Positions 28,100 to 38,285 are shown, counted from the stretch's first letter. The stretch is 64,000 bases of DNA from Cavia porcellus (GCF_034190915.1 NW_026947493.1:46270501-46334500), one strand, 5' to 3'. Notes: generated by a model from the letters alone, not told the origin. A program made the numbers and translations.

Positions 28100-28208
28100 G
28101 GGCAGGTGTGGTGGCACACACTGGCAACTCCAGCACTTGGGAGGCAGAAGCAGGAGGAGCTGGAGACTGAGCTCAGTAAAAGGGCACTGTTCAATCCCCA
28201 GTACTGAC
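28100..28208 (+). mobile_element. Internally deleted B1-dID
   Basis: B1 5' part (GGCAGGTGTGGTGGCACACA to GAGGCAGAAGCAGGAGGAGC) runs directly into the dID arm (GAGACTGAGCTCAGTAAAAG to CAATCCCCAGTACTG). About 60 bp including the CTGTCTC linker are missing. Confidence 0.75.
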
Positions 28209-29050
28209 GTGAACAGAAGAACAGAGGCAAAGGAAACTAGAATCCTCTCCTCCTTGATATGGGAGCAGACCCAGAGGAAGTTCAGCCACTCCAGGTGGCT
28301 GACTTGTCAAATCTACATTCAGAAGTTGATGCTGGACATTTTTATGCCTGGTCATGTGGACAGGAGTCAAAGAAAGAGTCTGCAGAGAGGAACAAATGTC
28401 AGCAGAGACTGAAGCAGAATAGGGGTACGGAAGGAAGAGAAGCCAGCTTGGAAGCATGGTGGCCTCTCAGCATCTGACCTCCCTGGGGCTCTGACCCCAG
28501 CACAGCTGTCCCTTTCAGACACTGGAACCTAAAGGCTGCATTCTCTTGTGTAACACTGTCCACACGCGCGTCTCCCTGGCTTCACATCGTCTCCAAGATG
28601 GTACTCGTAGTACCCATCAGTCAGTGCCACATCAGCAGGTTTGCCATGCTGTGCTGTTTTGGTACCGTGACAAAAACATGTGCACATTCAGTACAGCAAG
28701 AATGTTTTCAAAGTGCTTTTAGTCGTGACTAGGAGAATTCTGGATGTGGAACCAACAGATGCCGAGAGATCATTGTATTCAGGTTCCTGGCTTCAAGCTT
28801 CCGGAGCAGTCCCGATCCATCCTGCCTCGAGGCAGTTTCTCCATGCGCAGCTGCCCCGGCAGAAAGAATCTTAGCCCAGCTCTGCTCCTCATCTCACCCA
28901 GGGTTAGAAACAGGACGCAGCAGGACTTTCTTTTAGATCTCTGTGTCACACTTTTTCTTAACTCAAGAACTTCATTTGAGAGGTACTGAGCATCTGCATG
29001 TACAAAGCCTCCAGGGGTATGATTCAAAACCAAAGATGCAAAACAGGGCT
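28209..29050. other. Unique sequence
   Basis: Frames up to 99 codons on both strands, none with a recognised domain. No repeat identified. Confidence 0.4.
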
Positions 29051-29052
29051 GG

Positions 29053-29185
29053 GCAGCCAGGCACAGTGAAACCAGCATTGCAGAGGCTGAGACAGGAGGA
29101 TCATTGTGAGTTCAAAACCAGCTTAGGCACAAAGTGAGTTGAAGGCCAGCCTGAATCACATAGCAAGACCCTGTGTCAAGAAGAC

Positions 29186-29220
<35 letters not shown>
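29053..29220 (+). mobile_element. B1 SINE with long A tail
   Basis: CAGCCAGGCACAGTGAAACC to GACCCTGTGTCAAGAAGACC plus a 34-nt A run. The next SINE starts right after the tail. Confidence 0.88.
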
Positions 29221-29223
<3 letters not shown>

Positions 29224-29393
29224 CAGGCAAGGTGGTACATTCCCAGAATCCTACCTACTTGGGAAACTGAGGCAGGAGAGTCAAAAGTTCCAGGCCAGTT
29301 TAGCAAGACCTTGTCTCACAATGAAGACTAAAAGGGGCTGGGAATGTAGCTCTGTAGTAGAGCAACCCTGGTTTGACACTCGGTACCCCAGCA
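29221..29393 (+). mobile_element. B1-dID dimeric SINE
   Basis: GGCCAGGCAAGGTGGTACAT to CTTGTCTCACAATGAAGACT, then AGGGGCTGGGAATGTAGCTC to TTTGACACTCGGTACCCC. Confidence 0.87.
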
Positions 29394-29426
29394 GATACTC
29401 ATTCACAAAGGTATAAAATGTATCAG

Positions 29427-29500
29427 CAGGACCTGGAGTGTAGCGCCCTTGCCTAGCAAGTGTGAGGCTGCAGGTCTGACTATAGCACTGAAAAAAGCTC
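29427..29500 (+). mobile_element. ID SINE, diverged
   Basis: AGGACCTGGAGTGTAGCGCC and CTTGCCTAGCAAGTGTGAGG, end AGCACTGAAAAAAG. Confidence 0.65.
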
Positions 29501-29612
29501 AAATAAATAATTAAACAAATAAATAAAAAATGAAGATACCATATCATTGATATCTGACAATAGAATATGAGAATTTTAACCCAGCATTCTAGCCCCTTTG
29601 AAAGAAAAAGTT

Positions 29613-29768
29613 TAACACTGGGCATGGTGGCGCATGCCTGGAACCCCAGCACTCAGGAGGCCGCAGCAGGAGTATTGTTTCCTGTTTGAGACCAGCATGG
29701 CTTACAAATTGAGCTAAAGGCCAGCCAGAACTGCACAGCAACACCCTGCCTGAAAAAGAAAAAAAGAA
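29613..29768 (+). mobile_element. B1 SINE
   Basis: CACTGGGCATGGTGGCGCAT to ACCCTGCCTGAAAAAGAAAA. Both core segments present. Confidence 0.9.
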
Positions 29769-30205
29769 CAGAGAGAAAGAAAGCATTTAAATCTTTACAA
29801 AACCCTAAAATACTTAGTATCTTGACTCATGTCAGTGCCATCTGCATGTGCACACACGAAACCTTCCACTATGTTTTGTTTCAAAAATGACGTGAGTTAG
29901 GAAAGCCCAGCATTCCCGTCTGGAGTGCTTTTTGGTAATAGCTTCATGGTAGAAGGACCCTAATCAATGTCATTAATACACACCAGGCTCTGGCCCACAC
30001 TGCACAACCACACAGTAATAGTTATTGCCTGCTCTCTGACTTTGATGGGAAGCTAACTCCCAAAGCTCTCGTTTCTCTATCCCAACCCCTGGGGTAAAAT
30101 AGTATAAGACTGCATGTAGGAATTATATTGGCTCCATGTAAGGACTGATCTCCAAATATTGGCCAAATCATGTTCTTATTCTCTAATTCTGTGCATGTGA
30201 GTGTG
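29769..30205. other. Unique sequence
   Basis: Nothing recognised. Confidence 0.4.
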
Positions 30206-30398
30206 TGTGTGTTTAGTACTGGGGGCTGAATCCATGGCCTTTCCACAAAGCTACATCCCCAGCCCTCTTTTATTTTATATTTTGAGACAAAGTCTCACTG
30301 AGTCACTAAATTACCTAAACTAGGCTCAAACTCAGAACCCTCCTATCTCAGCCTCTCAGAGTGCTGGGATTACAGGTGTGTGCTGCCACATCTAGCTC
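30206..30398 (-). mobile_element. B1-dID dimeric SINE
   Basis: AGTACTGGGGGCTGAATCCA and GCTACATCCCCAGCCC, linker TCTTTTATTTTATATTTTGA, left arm to GGGATTACAGGTGTGTGCTG. Confidence 0.88.
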
Positions 30399-30464
30399 TA
30401 TCGAGCCTATTAAATAGCATGAGAGCAACCTGAAATGTACCTTCTTTTTGAGGCCAAGAGCAGA

Positions 30465-30530
30465 TTTGCAGTGCTGAGGACCAGCCCAGGGCCTGGCTCC
30501 TGCTGGGTAAGCACTCCCCACTGCTGGGGA
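30465..30530 (-). mobile_element. Possible ID arm
   Basis: GCAGTGCTGAGGACCAGCCC to GCTGGGTAAGCACTCCCCAC. Weak antisense tRNA-arm similarity. Confidence 0.4.
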
Positions 30531-30689
30531 GAGGGGTAGGCAGGGCCCTGGCACTCAGTTTTTGGGAGGGAGGACTGGCCTAGGCTGATCTTAACCAGGG
30601 AGGCTGGAGCATGTAAGCCAACTGCACATGACCCGCAGATACACGGGAAGGCAAAGGCCCGGCTCCCTCCTGATCCTGTAGCCAGGAGT

Positions 30690-31370
30690 TCTTTCCGGAT
30701 AATAAACGCGAGGTGGCAAAGGTGAGTGGTGCCCAGGGCCGGTCACAAGGTCTCTTAAGCCTCATCCATATTCAAAGCATTGTGAACACAGTGGGCCTCC
30801 AGGATGGCACCAGGGCCGAGGGCCGGCTCGGGGCAGAGTCCGTCCTGCAAGTGCCAGGCTCTGGGTCCCGTTTCCAACGCCGCCAGAATAAGGCAGAGGA
30901 TACGCTGGGCCCGGGCGTGTGCTTCGCCAAATGCCAGAGGCTCTGATGAAGGTCGTGCCCGGTCGTCGGAAGAGGAGGTCACTCGCTTTGGAAGCCAGGG
31001 CAGGGCGAGGTGAGGTAAAGGAAGGAGGCAGAGCGCAGTGGACAGCTCCCGTGGAGGACGCCGGCAGGCCCGTTAGCCGGGCAGGGATTCAGCCCGAGAG
31101 GATGCACTTGGGAATCACTGGTCTGAGCTGGGGAGAAAGATCTAGAGGGTACTCCAGGCGGAGGAATGGGCAGATGGCCCCGAGGTGGGCCGGGAGCGGT
31201 GAAGGCTGAGGGCTGCCGGCGCATGTGGCCCGGGCAGGGGAAGGCAGCAGTAACTCCCACCGATGGAGGCAGGATCCGGCTAGGAAAGGCATCGGAGGAC
31301 CTGAAAGGCGCCTGGGCCCCGGCAGATGCACAGCCGGGCTGCTGCCTCTCTGCTGGGGACGCCCACTCGG
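30690..31370. promoter_or_regulatory. GC- and CpG-rich segment
   Basis: About 680 bp of CpG-enriched, SINE-free sequence. Frames up to 159 codons occur on both strands with Arg/Pro/Gly-rich composition and no recognised domain. Donor-like AGGTGAGT at 30718-30725. Possible promoter or exon of an unknown transcript. Confidence 0.3.
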
Positions 31371-31484
31371 AGGCTGAGGCCGTCTGGAACCTTCGGTGTG
31401 GCTTTCACACCTGCTGCCCCACACACTAAGGAGAAACCCAACAGCGGGCTTCTGCTGCGCACAGCGCTGGGTGTTTAGTCCCTT

Positions 31485-31605
31485 CAGGCCAAAGAGCGTG
31501 ACATCTAACCTTCCTGCCTTGGAGGGAGAAATTAAAGCGAGAGGGGTATCTGACTTGCCCAAGGTCACAGTGTGTGGTCCCTTGAAGGGATCACCGCGCA
31601 GAAGT
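31485..31605 (-). mobile_element. MIR SINE relic
   Basis: GAGGGAGAAATTAAAGCGAG and TGACTTGCCCAAGGTCACAG match the reverse complement of the MIR core. Confidence 0.65.
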
Positions 31606-31670
31606 GAGCGGGAGTAACACAGCCCTCCTGCTTCTGCTCTGCAGACACAGGCGCCCCATAGGAATCGCTA

Positions 31671-31776
31671 GCCAGGCTTGGTGGTGTCCACCTATCACCC
31701 CAGGACTCAGAAATTGAAGGATCCAAAATTGAAGGCTACCCTGGACAGTTTAGCAAAACTGACTCAGAATAAAACA
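31671..31776 (+). mobile_element. B1-dID left-arm remnant
   Basis: AGCCAGGCTTGGTGGTGTCC to CAAAACTGACTCAGAATAAA. The right arm is missing. Confidence 0.65.
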
Positions 31777-32045
31777 AGCCCAGTGTTCTGGCGCTCATCT
31801 GTAAACGCAGCATCTGTAAACTCTGTGAGGCTGAGGCAGGAGAATTCCAAGTTATAGCTCAATCTGGGCAACTTAACAACTTAGTGACCCTGTCTTGAAA
31901 TAACAAAACAAAAGCAAAAGGGCTAGAATTAGCTCAGTCTGAAGTCCTTGTGATATACAGGAAAGAATCTGGGTTCTCTAAAATCGAGAATGAATTTCAG
32001 GAGCACTGGGGAATTTGGGTTCGGTCCCCAGGGCTACAATAAATA
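31777..32045 (+). mobile_element. B1-dID split by an LTR fragment
   Basis: Left arm AGCCCAGTGTTCTGGCGCTC to GACCCTGTCTTGAAATAACA, right arm AGGGCTAGAATTAGCTCAGT. The right arm breaks at 31951 and resumes at about 32008 (GGGGAATTTGGGTTCGGTCC). The text between matches the 5' end of the LTR family at 33866. Confidence 0.6.
31951..32006 (+). mobile_element. LTR 5' fragment
   Basis: TGATATACAGGAAAGAATC and GTTCTCTAAAATCGAGAATG against TGATATAGGGGAATGAAAT and GTTCTCTAAAATCGAAGAATG at 33851-33915. About 56 bp inside the right arm of the SINE. Confidence 0.6.
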
Positions 32046-32299
32046 AATGATGAATTAATTGCCTGAATTTCACTTAATTTATTTTACCTGCTCCCAATCA
32101 AATCTACAAATGATGTAATTCTATGGTTCATGCAGTGTTCTGTGTGTGCGCCCAGCACGCGTGTGTGTTCACAGGATGCTCAGGATCAAACACAAGCCTT
32201 GCACAAGTGAAGCACACGCTATCACGCAGTAGCGTTGTAACTAAATATACAGCAACTCATAATAAATGGCATTTACAGCCCCTCATGGCTTCTTTCCCC

Positions 32300-33065
32300 C
32301 TTGATGGCTCTATTACTTGAATGACCAGTAACGTAAGTTAAAGATTTTTTAATTGCTTCTTTTTCTTGCATATCTGTTTGCATTCCTAAATACTTCACAA
32401 AAGGTCTTCTGATTTCCATAGATCAATGCTGAGAGCAAAGCAGGAGCCAAGGTTTGCAAGTAGACAATAGCTCAGCGGGATTAGGGCATTAGAGGGCCGC
32501 TGCCTTTCCTTCTTTGAAAGATGGTCTGAGCGCTTCGTTTTCACCTAGAGACCCCGCGAGCACCGAGGCCCCCAAATTCGACTTCACGTGACCGTGAGGC
32601 ATCGAAGACTGAAAACAGCTAAAGGGTTGCAAACGCCCCTCTCCCAGCCCCCACAAATCGTGGTGTCTCTGCTGTTGATCGCCCGGCAGCAGATGCAATT
32701 ATTTTAGAGCTCACTAATTAGCTTTGCTAGACCTGAGTGTCCGGGTGCCGGCGGCTCTGCGCTGGTGGAGCGGCCCAGAAGCCCAGTCCGTAGATTATTA
32801 ACTAAGTGGTCCCCACACCAGGAAGCTCATTCTGACCTTTTTACTTTTTCATGAGCCAGTCGTCAATGAATGGATTCATTGGCCCACAAAGGAAAAGTGA
32901 AGCATTTGAGTGCAATAATTTATCCTGTAAAAGAATGAGTAACTGACAGGGTGTGTTGAATGCCAAACTCTAATATCAAGTTTTATTCTTAAACGAACAC
33001 CGCTTAGTATAGCAATTGTGAAATAAAGATTGTTATAAATCCACAGAGGGAAATCAGGATGGGGG
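32300..33065. promoter_or_regulatory. Candidate conserved non-coding block
   Basis: About 770 bp free of SINEs, with a perfect TCACGTGA E-box (32584-32591), CTCACTAATTAGCTTTG (homeodomain), GATTCATTGGCCCACAAAGG (SOX-like) and GCAATAATTTATCCTG. Several long, low-CpG AT-rich stretches give it the look of a deeply conserved enhancer. No reading frame above 70 codons. Conservation was not tested. Confidence 0.45.
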
Positions 33066-33289
33066 AAGCACGACTGAACTCACGAGCTTAGCATGGTTGT
33101 GAGTCTCCATCTTTAGGAAGCTGGTTCAATCCTTCACCCCAGCTTACCCCCAGAAGGGACCAAAACTGGGTGCTACCTTAATACAAGAGATACTGCAGAG
33201 CGAGGAGAGGTTATTCACTTATGTCTTACTATATGAGCTTTGTGTGAAGAGCACACGGTATTTTACAATCATGCAAAACAAGAATTTAA

Positions 33290-33415
33290 AAAAAAATTGA
33301 AGACAATACCTTGCTATATAGTTCAGGTTGATCTTGAGCATCTATAGCCCACATTGGCCCTGAATTTGCAGCAGCCTCCTGAGTCCTGGGATTACGGGCA
33401 TGTGTCATGCTTTGT
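33290..33415 (-). mobile_element. B1 SINE, diverged
   Basis: AAGACAATACCTTGCTATAT to GGGATTACGGGCATGTGTCA with both core segments. Confidence 0.75.
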
Positions 33416-33463
33416 GCATAGCAAAAAGAGTATTTTAAAATTGACAAAATATTGACCATCACC

Positions 33464-33605
33464 ACTTTTTTTCTGTTCAGTACTGGGACTTGAATCCAGG
33501 GCTTTCCAACTTAACTATACGAGCGTCCTTTTTGAGAAAAGATCTCCATAAACTGCCCAGACCGTCTGGAACTTATGATCCTGCCTCAACTTCCCAGAGT
33601 ACTGA
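33464..33605 (-). mobile_element. B1-dID, 5' truncated
   Basis: CAGTACTGGGACTTGAATCC right arm and TTTGAGAAAAGATCTCCATA left arm. It ends abruptly at CAGAGTACTGATAT where the LTR begins, so the LTR interrupts it or abuts a deletion. Confidence 0.7.
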
Positions 33606-34905
33606 TATATAAGGGAAATAACATAATTCCCTGCCTGCTAAGTGTCAGATATGCCTAATTCGTGTTCCCTAAAATCAAAGAATGAATTCTAAGGAATAAC
33701 AGAGGTTAACAGTAGGGGAAAATTTACTGAAAGAGACAGCTCCTGAGAGACAGGTGAGGATGTGAAAGTGGATTACCAACCAGCCCACTTCTTGAAGAAA
33801 GTTTTATGGAGCAAATTCATGAGGTGGGAACAACATGGGTCCAAACTATTGATATAGGGGAATGAAATTCCTGACCTACTATGTCTGCAAGTTTGTGTTC
33901 TCTAAAATCGAAGAATGAATTTTAGGAACGGAAGTTAAGAGTAGAGTATATTTACTGTGAGAAAGAGAGCTTGTCTGAGAGCAAGAGAGACAGAAGGATT
34001 CCTGGGCACGTTACCAAGAACTCTGTCTTTTCCAGAGACTTTTAAAGAGTAAAATCATGGGTTCAAGGTGGGGAAACTGGGAATTCACAAGGCAAATGGC
34101 ATAAGGTGGGACAGAACTGTGGTTAGCCAATAAGATTAATAGTTCAGGTAAAATTGATTAAACTGGGGACAAACCGGGAAGCAAGTCACGCAGAAAGTGG
34201 GCATTCTTAGGGAGCAGTGACTCTTCCCCTTAGGGGGTTGGGATAGTGACTCCTGGCTTTCTCAGGGTGCTGAGACCTATTTAGAATATCAGTCTTTAGG
34301 ATACGATGCATTTGTTTGATCTTTGGTCTTGAAGCCTGGCCCACAGCAGGAGGTGTCTGTCTCCCCCAGAGTTGCAAGGCATCCGGGCTTCTGCACTGGC
34401 TCCTTGGAGACCCTAGCCCTGTGCCTGCCTATAATATTTCAAAGTAACTCAGCTGCCTGCAACACTGTGATCAGCCAGTAGGATTACAAGTATAGCCTCT
34501 TAGGTAATATTGATCCAATCGGGAAGCAGGTCACCTAGCAGGTGTACCTGGAAAGAACAAGGACCTTTTTAGGTCAGGGTGGATCAGGAAGTCCCTCTCA
34601 CCCACCTCCATTCTCTAAAGCAGTTGCGTGTAGATAGCTGGGTGATTGATGTCTATGTAGACTTTACTAGACCAGTAGATAGCGATTATAGTATAATCTT
34701 TAATGTATTGCTTATCCCCTGAGAGAAGCACATAGGCCTGGTCTTTCTGTCTTTATCTTGAGGCCTGGCCTTCAACAGATTGACCTCCAGCCACAGCTGT
34801 AAGGTGGTCTCATCTTCTACACAGACTCCCTGGAGGGCCCAACCCTGTGTGACTACCCATAATATTTCTACCTAACTTAGCTGTCTATGATACTGGAATC
34901 ACAGG
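33603..34905 (+). mobile_element. Outer ERV LTR containing a second LTR
   Basis: Outer 5' part 33603-33851 (TGATATATAAGGGAAATAAC to ACATGGGTCCAAACTAT). The outer 3' part resumes at about 34470 (GATCAGCCAGTAGGATTACA) and ends near CTAACTTAGCTGTCTATGAT. The order matches the copy at 6485-7205, where the two halves are continuous. No viral gene is included. Confidence 0.65.
33851..34470 (+). mobile_element. Inner (nested) ERV LTR
   Basis: Begins TGATATAGGGGAATGAAATT and ends CAGCTGCCTGCAACA, giving TG...CA termini. Four-base CTAT / CTGT flanks are a plausible target duplication with one change. It includes AGCCAATAAGATTAATAG and CCTATAATATTTCAAAGTAA, which align with the outer copy. Confidence 0.6.
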
Positions 34906-34934
34906 CATGGACCTCTATGTTGGCTATCGCTTTT

Positions 34935-35105
34935 TTCTCTTTTCTTTTTTTTTTTTTTTCCTCCTTCAATGATGAAAAAGAAGGGCAGGTGGGCTTTAAC
35001 TTTCTCTGTTGTTGTTTTTGTTTTTCCTTTTTTTGTTGTTCTGGGATGAAACTCACAACCTTGTGCTTGCCAGGCAGGCACTTATGCCACTGAGCTAAAT
35101 CCCAG
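34935..35105 (-). mobile_element. ID SINE and adjacent T-rich sequence
   Basis: The ID occupies 35020-35105 (TTCTGGGATGAAACTCACAA to GCCACTGAGCTAAATCCCAG). The T-rich 34935-35030 stretch contains a T14 run and may be an older tail. Confidence 0.8.
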
Positions 35106-35450
35106 CTCCAGTAACTGTATTTCTCTTCTATTATTTGCTGGGATGCTACACAAGGCCTCTATGGCTGAGCAGCCAGCCTCTGGTAGCCGTACAGTATCAG
35201 GCTGAAGCTCATAGTTCACAGCCTGCCCCTTACAAAATTTCCCTGAGGTGCTTTCCCAGATACCTGATTTTTTACATCATCCTTCCACAGTTCACCCCAA
35301 AATGTCAAAATGTGCTAGACAGGAAGATCTATTTGAGTTCTTTCCCTGTACCACGAACAAAGCTGAATCTTGGACTCTCGGGGGTAGCCTTGGTGAGTAA
35401 CAGTTAAGTCTGTAAGTTTTTGGCAAGGTTTTTTGATTGTTTTTGGTTTA
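35106..35450. other. Unique sequence
   Basis: A 90-codon frame without a recognised domain. May be remnant ERV internal DNA, not demonstrable. Confidence 0.35.
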
Positions 35451-35452
35451 TT

Positions 35453-35530
35453 TTACTTTGTGGTGCTGGGATTGATTCCCTGGCCTTTGTAGGCTAACCA
35501 CACACTGCCGCTCAGCTAAGCCCCCAGCTA
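35453..35530 (-). mobile_element. ID/dID arm
   Basis: GTGGTGCTGGGATTGATTCC to CCGCTCAGCTAAGCCCCCAG. Confidence 0.7.
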
Positions 35531-35621
35531 GATCTTTAGTTTTCTTGTATTGTTTTTCTTGCATTCCAATTGCCTTTACTGTAAATTCAATTTATGTCTA
35601 AATTTCCCATTTGACTTGCGG

Positions 35622-35800
35622 GGTGTGTGTGTGTGTGTGGCGTGTTTGTGGTACTGAAAACTGAACCTCAGGCCCTAGTCTTTTTTAAAATTTTAAAAAT
35701 TATATTAATTTTTTATTTTGATACAGGCTCTAGCTAAATCGCCGAAGTGCTGGGCTTGAACCGGCCATCTCAGCTTCGCATGAGCCATCATTACAGGTGT
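35622..35800 (-). mobile_element. B1-dID dimeric SINE
   Basis: (GT)n then GGTACTGAAAACTGAACCTC, linker to TTTTGATACAGGCTCTAGCT, left arm to CATCATTACAGGTGTGATAG. Internally shortened. Confidence 0.7.
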
Positions 35801-36325
35801 GATAGCTGTCTGTAATGCCCCCAACGCACATGCGCACGCACATACACACAACTGTGCCAGAGTAAATATTTTGACCTGGCCAGAAGGAAGCTAAGAAGCT
35901 AATATTAACACATAATGTCTGCAAAGTAGCGCAGCATCATACTGGATCCCTTTAGTCACTCCCCAAGGACCCGCTTACAGTAGCGAGCTTTTCCAGGCTG
36001 TGGATCAGTCAGATGCTCCCGCCCGGCTTCCAGGCACCGCCCATCCCTGCTGGGCAAAGGAAGTCTGGGCGCATGCGCACCGCGCAGCCATCCAGGAATG
36101 GCCCTCATCTTCCCAAACGCCTTCTGTCATTCATTCTCTAAAGCAGTTGCGTGTATGTAGCTGGAAAGTTCTCTGGCTTGAACCTGAGTAGCTGGCACTT
36201 TCTCTGGCTTGGGCCTGAAAACTTCCAAAATCATTTTGCTGATTTGCACTGAGAAAAGGATAGACAGCAAAGTGAAATCAAGCAAAACTTGAAAAACAGA
36301 AGAAGAAAGTTGTCTTATGAGCAAT
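35801..36325. other. Unique sequence with an NRF1 palindrome
   Basis: GCGCATGCGC at 36069-36078, followed by ACCGCGCAGCC, repeats the wording at 10505-10525. 36130-36163 repeats text from the outer LTR. 36165-36215 has two copies of TCTCTGGCTTG. Confidence 0.35.
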
Positions 36326-36327
36326 GA

Positions 36328-36385
36328 GGATGTAGCTCAGTGGTAGAGCGCCTGCCTCAGACCCTGCACCGACAAATAGAAGTTT
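36328..36385 (+). mobile_element. ID-type fragment
   Basis: AATGAGGATGTAGCTCAGTG and TAGAGCGCCTGCCTCAGACC. The most tRNA-like box A in the window, but the 3' half is deleted. Confidence 0.65.
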
Positions 36386-36424
36386 GATTTGTTGGTAATT
36401 TCAGCGTTTGAGAAAAACAGATTT

Positions 36425-36595
36425 AGCCGGGTGTAGTGGCACACTCCGGTACTCCCAGCACTCGGGAGGCTGAGGCAAGATTACAAATTCCAGCTCCCCT
36501 TGGGCAGTGTAGCGGCTCAGTGCACCCTATCTCAAAGTAAAGAGGAAAAACGGCTGGAGATGCAGCTCCATGTTAGAATGGCCCTGCACTGGAGG
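36425..36595 (+). mobile_element. B1-dID dimeric SINE
   Basis: AGCCGGGTGTAGTGGCACAC to CACCCTATCTCAAAGTAAAG, right arm CGGCTGGAGATGCAGCTCCA. Confidence 0.8.
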
Positions 36596-36599
36596 TGGG

Positions 36600-37295
36600 G
36601 GGTGAAGAGGGAAATTACAAATTACATTTCTCTCTGCTCTGTGTGCAGAGAGAAAGATGGAAGGTGGGCTTGGGTCACTAAGGGAAACAGCCCTTCAGCC
36701 TGGGGATAAGGGAAGCAAGCCGTGTACACTGGGTCACTTATCTTGGGAGAGTATTCTTAGGTGCTCATGATTGAGGAGGTGGGATACTTTCGAGATCGTG
36801 GGGTTGGCCCTCAGTTCCTGCAGGCTCCAAACCCAGAATCTCAGCCAACATCAGTGGAAAATTAGTTCCAGTTGGGCAAAAAATTTATGTTTATGCGAAC
36901 ATGCACAGACTTTTAAACAGCACAGTCTCACGTTTATACAGCACTTATATTTACTACACACATAATCTAGAGATGACTTATGTGTACGGAAGGCTGGGTG
37001 CAGGTGCTGTGTATACACCAGGCCATCTGACCTCAAGGCTGTGAGCACCCATGGACTTTGATATCTCAGGGGTCTGGAACCCATTCCCCAGATGGGATGG
37101 AGGAGGCCCAGCGATCAGGTCCCCACCAGGACAGCTCCACCTTCCATGGATATTAGACTGCTTTCTGCATCTACTCTGGAAGCTGCTAAAGATGGGAGAT
37201 TTTCACCTTTATGTGCAAGCCAAGGGTTCCAGGTTAAAGTCTTGAACCTTTGCTGATAGACAGCTAAAGTCATAGCCTTAAAATTTCCTTCCAGA
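36600..37295. other. Unique sequence
   Basis: Overlapping frames of 64-77 codons. No domain or repeat recognised. Confidence 0.4.
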
Positions 37296-37296
37296 A

Positions 37297-37392
37297 GGGC
37301 CCAGGAAGATAGCTCAGTGGTGCAGCACTTGTCTGGTAAGCACAAGATCCTGAGTACTGACCCCAGTACTCACAAAAAAAAAAAAAAAAAGG
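37297..37392 (+). mobile_element. ID SINE
   Basis: GGGCCCAGGAAGATAGCTCA to GACCCCAGTACTCACAAAAA plus A17. Confidence 0.85.
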
Positions 37393-37442
37393 AATCCTTC
37401 CAGTAGGTTTTTAGTCTTAAATTCCATAAAGAACCCAAAGAT

Positions 37443-37525
37443 TGGGCCGAGGATGTCCTCAGTGGTAAGAGTGCTTGGCTGCATGCACAAAGCCTTGGGA
37501 TCCCCAGTCCCAACTCCCCCCATAA
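37443..37525 (+). mobile_element. ID SINE, older subtype
   Basis: TGGGCCGAGGATGTCCTCAG to GGGATCCCCAGTCCC. Confidence 0.65.
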
Positions 37526-37604
37526 AAAAACAAAAAAATAAATGAAGCAAAAATTAAGACTTACTTATCTCAAACATTCTACATCTGATCCTGCAAGATT
37601 CCAC

Positions 37605-37712
37605 CGCATTTTTATTGTTGTTATTTTGTTTGTTTGTCTTGTGATGCTGGGGCTGTAACTCAGGGCCTTGCACATACTAAGTAAATACGCCACCCCTGAG
37701 CTCCAGCCCCAG
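37605..37712 (-). mobile_element. ID/dID arm
   Basis: GTGATGCTGGGGCTGTAACT to CCCTGAGCTCCAGCCCCAGG. Confidence 0.7.
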
Positions 37713-37719
37713 GCCTCCG

Positions 37720-38285
37720 GCCTCGCTTTGCACAGCGCAGGCCTCCAAATGTGGCTAAGTGGAAGCCTGTCTATATTTTAGACGGCTTAAGAGAGCCCTT
37801 AGGGCTGTCTTGTTTGTTTAAAATGGATAGAGAACCAGGTTAGAGGGGAAGAAGATAAATAATAAATGAGTGACAGCTCAAGACCACAATTAGGCCAAGG
37901 TTAATAAGCCTCAGTCCCAGTGGGTACAGCATCCCTCTTCCGAGGAGACGCTACGTAAGTGCATCACACTGAGACCTGTTGGTGTACATCTCAATGAAAT
38001 TCAAGAGCCTATTTACTGCAAATCAATTAATTTATGAAAGGAGGCAGCTTTTGGGGGATGTTTTATCATAGCTTACCATATTAGACAGACAGTTAAAACA
38101 TATCTTAACATATGTATTAACAGACATATGATAAATCAAATCAATATTAATAAGTTAAAATGTGCTTGTGAATTTTTTGTAATACAACTTTATCACAAAA
38201 GGCAAATATTATTGTGAGGTATTTGGTGAGTGGAAGGACATCTATACTGTAGATGCCTTTATCTATCCTCATCCCTAAACTCTGA
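37720..38285. promoter_or_regulatory. Candidate conserved non-coding block
   Basis: SINE-free, AT-rich, with GAGTGACAGCTCAAG (MEIS/TGIF-like TGACAGCT), CACAATTAGGCC, GGTTAATAAGCC, CAAATCAATTAATTTATGAA and TGATAAATCAAATCAATATT. The density of TAAT/ATTA words is high and CpG is low. Looks like a developmental enhancer; conservation untested. Confidence 0.45.
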
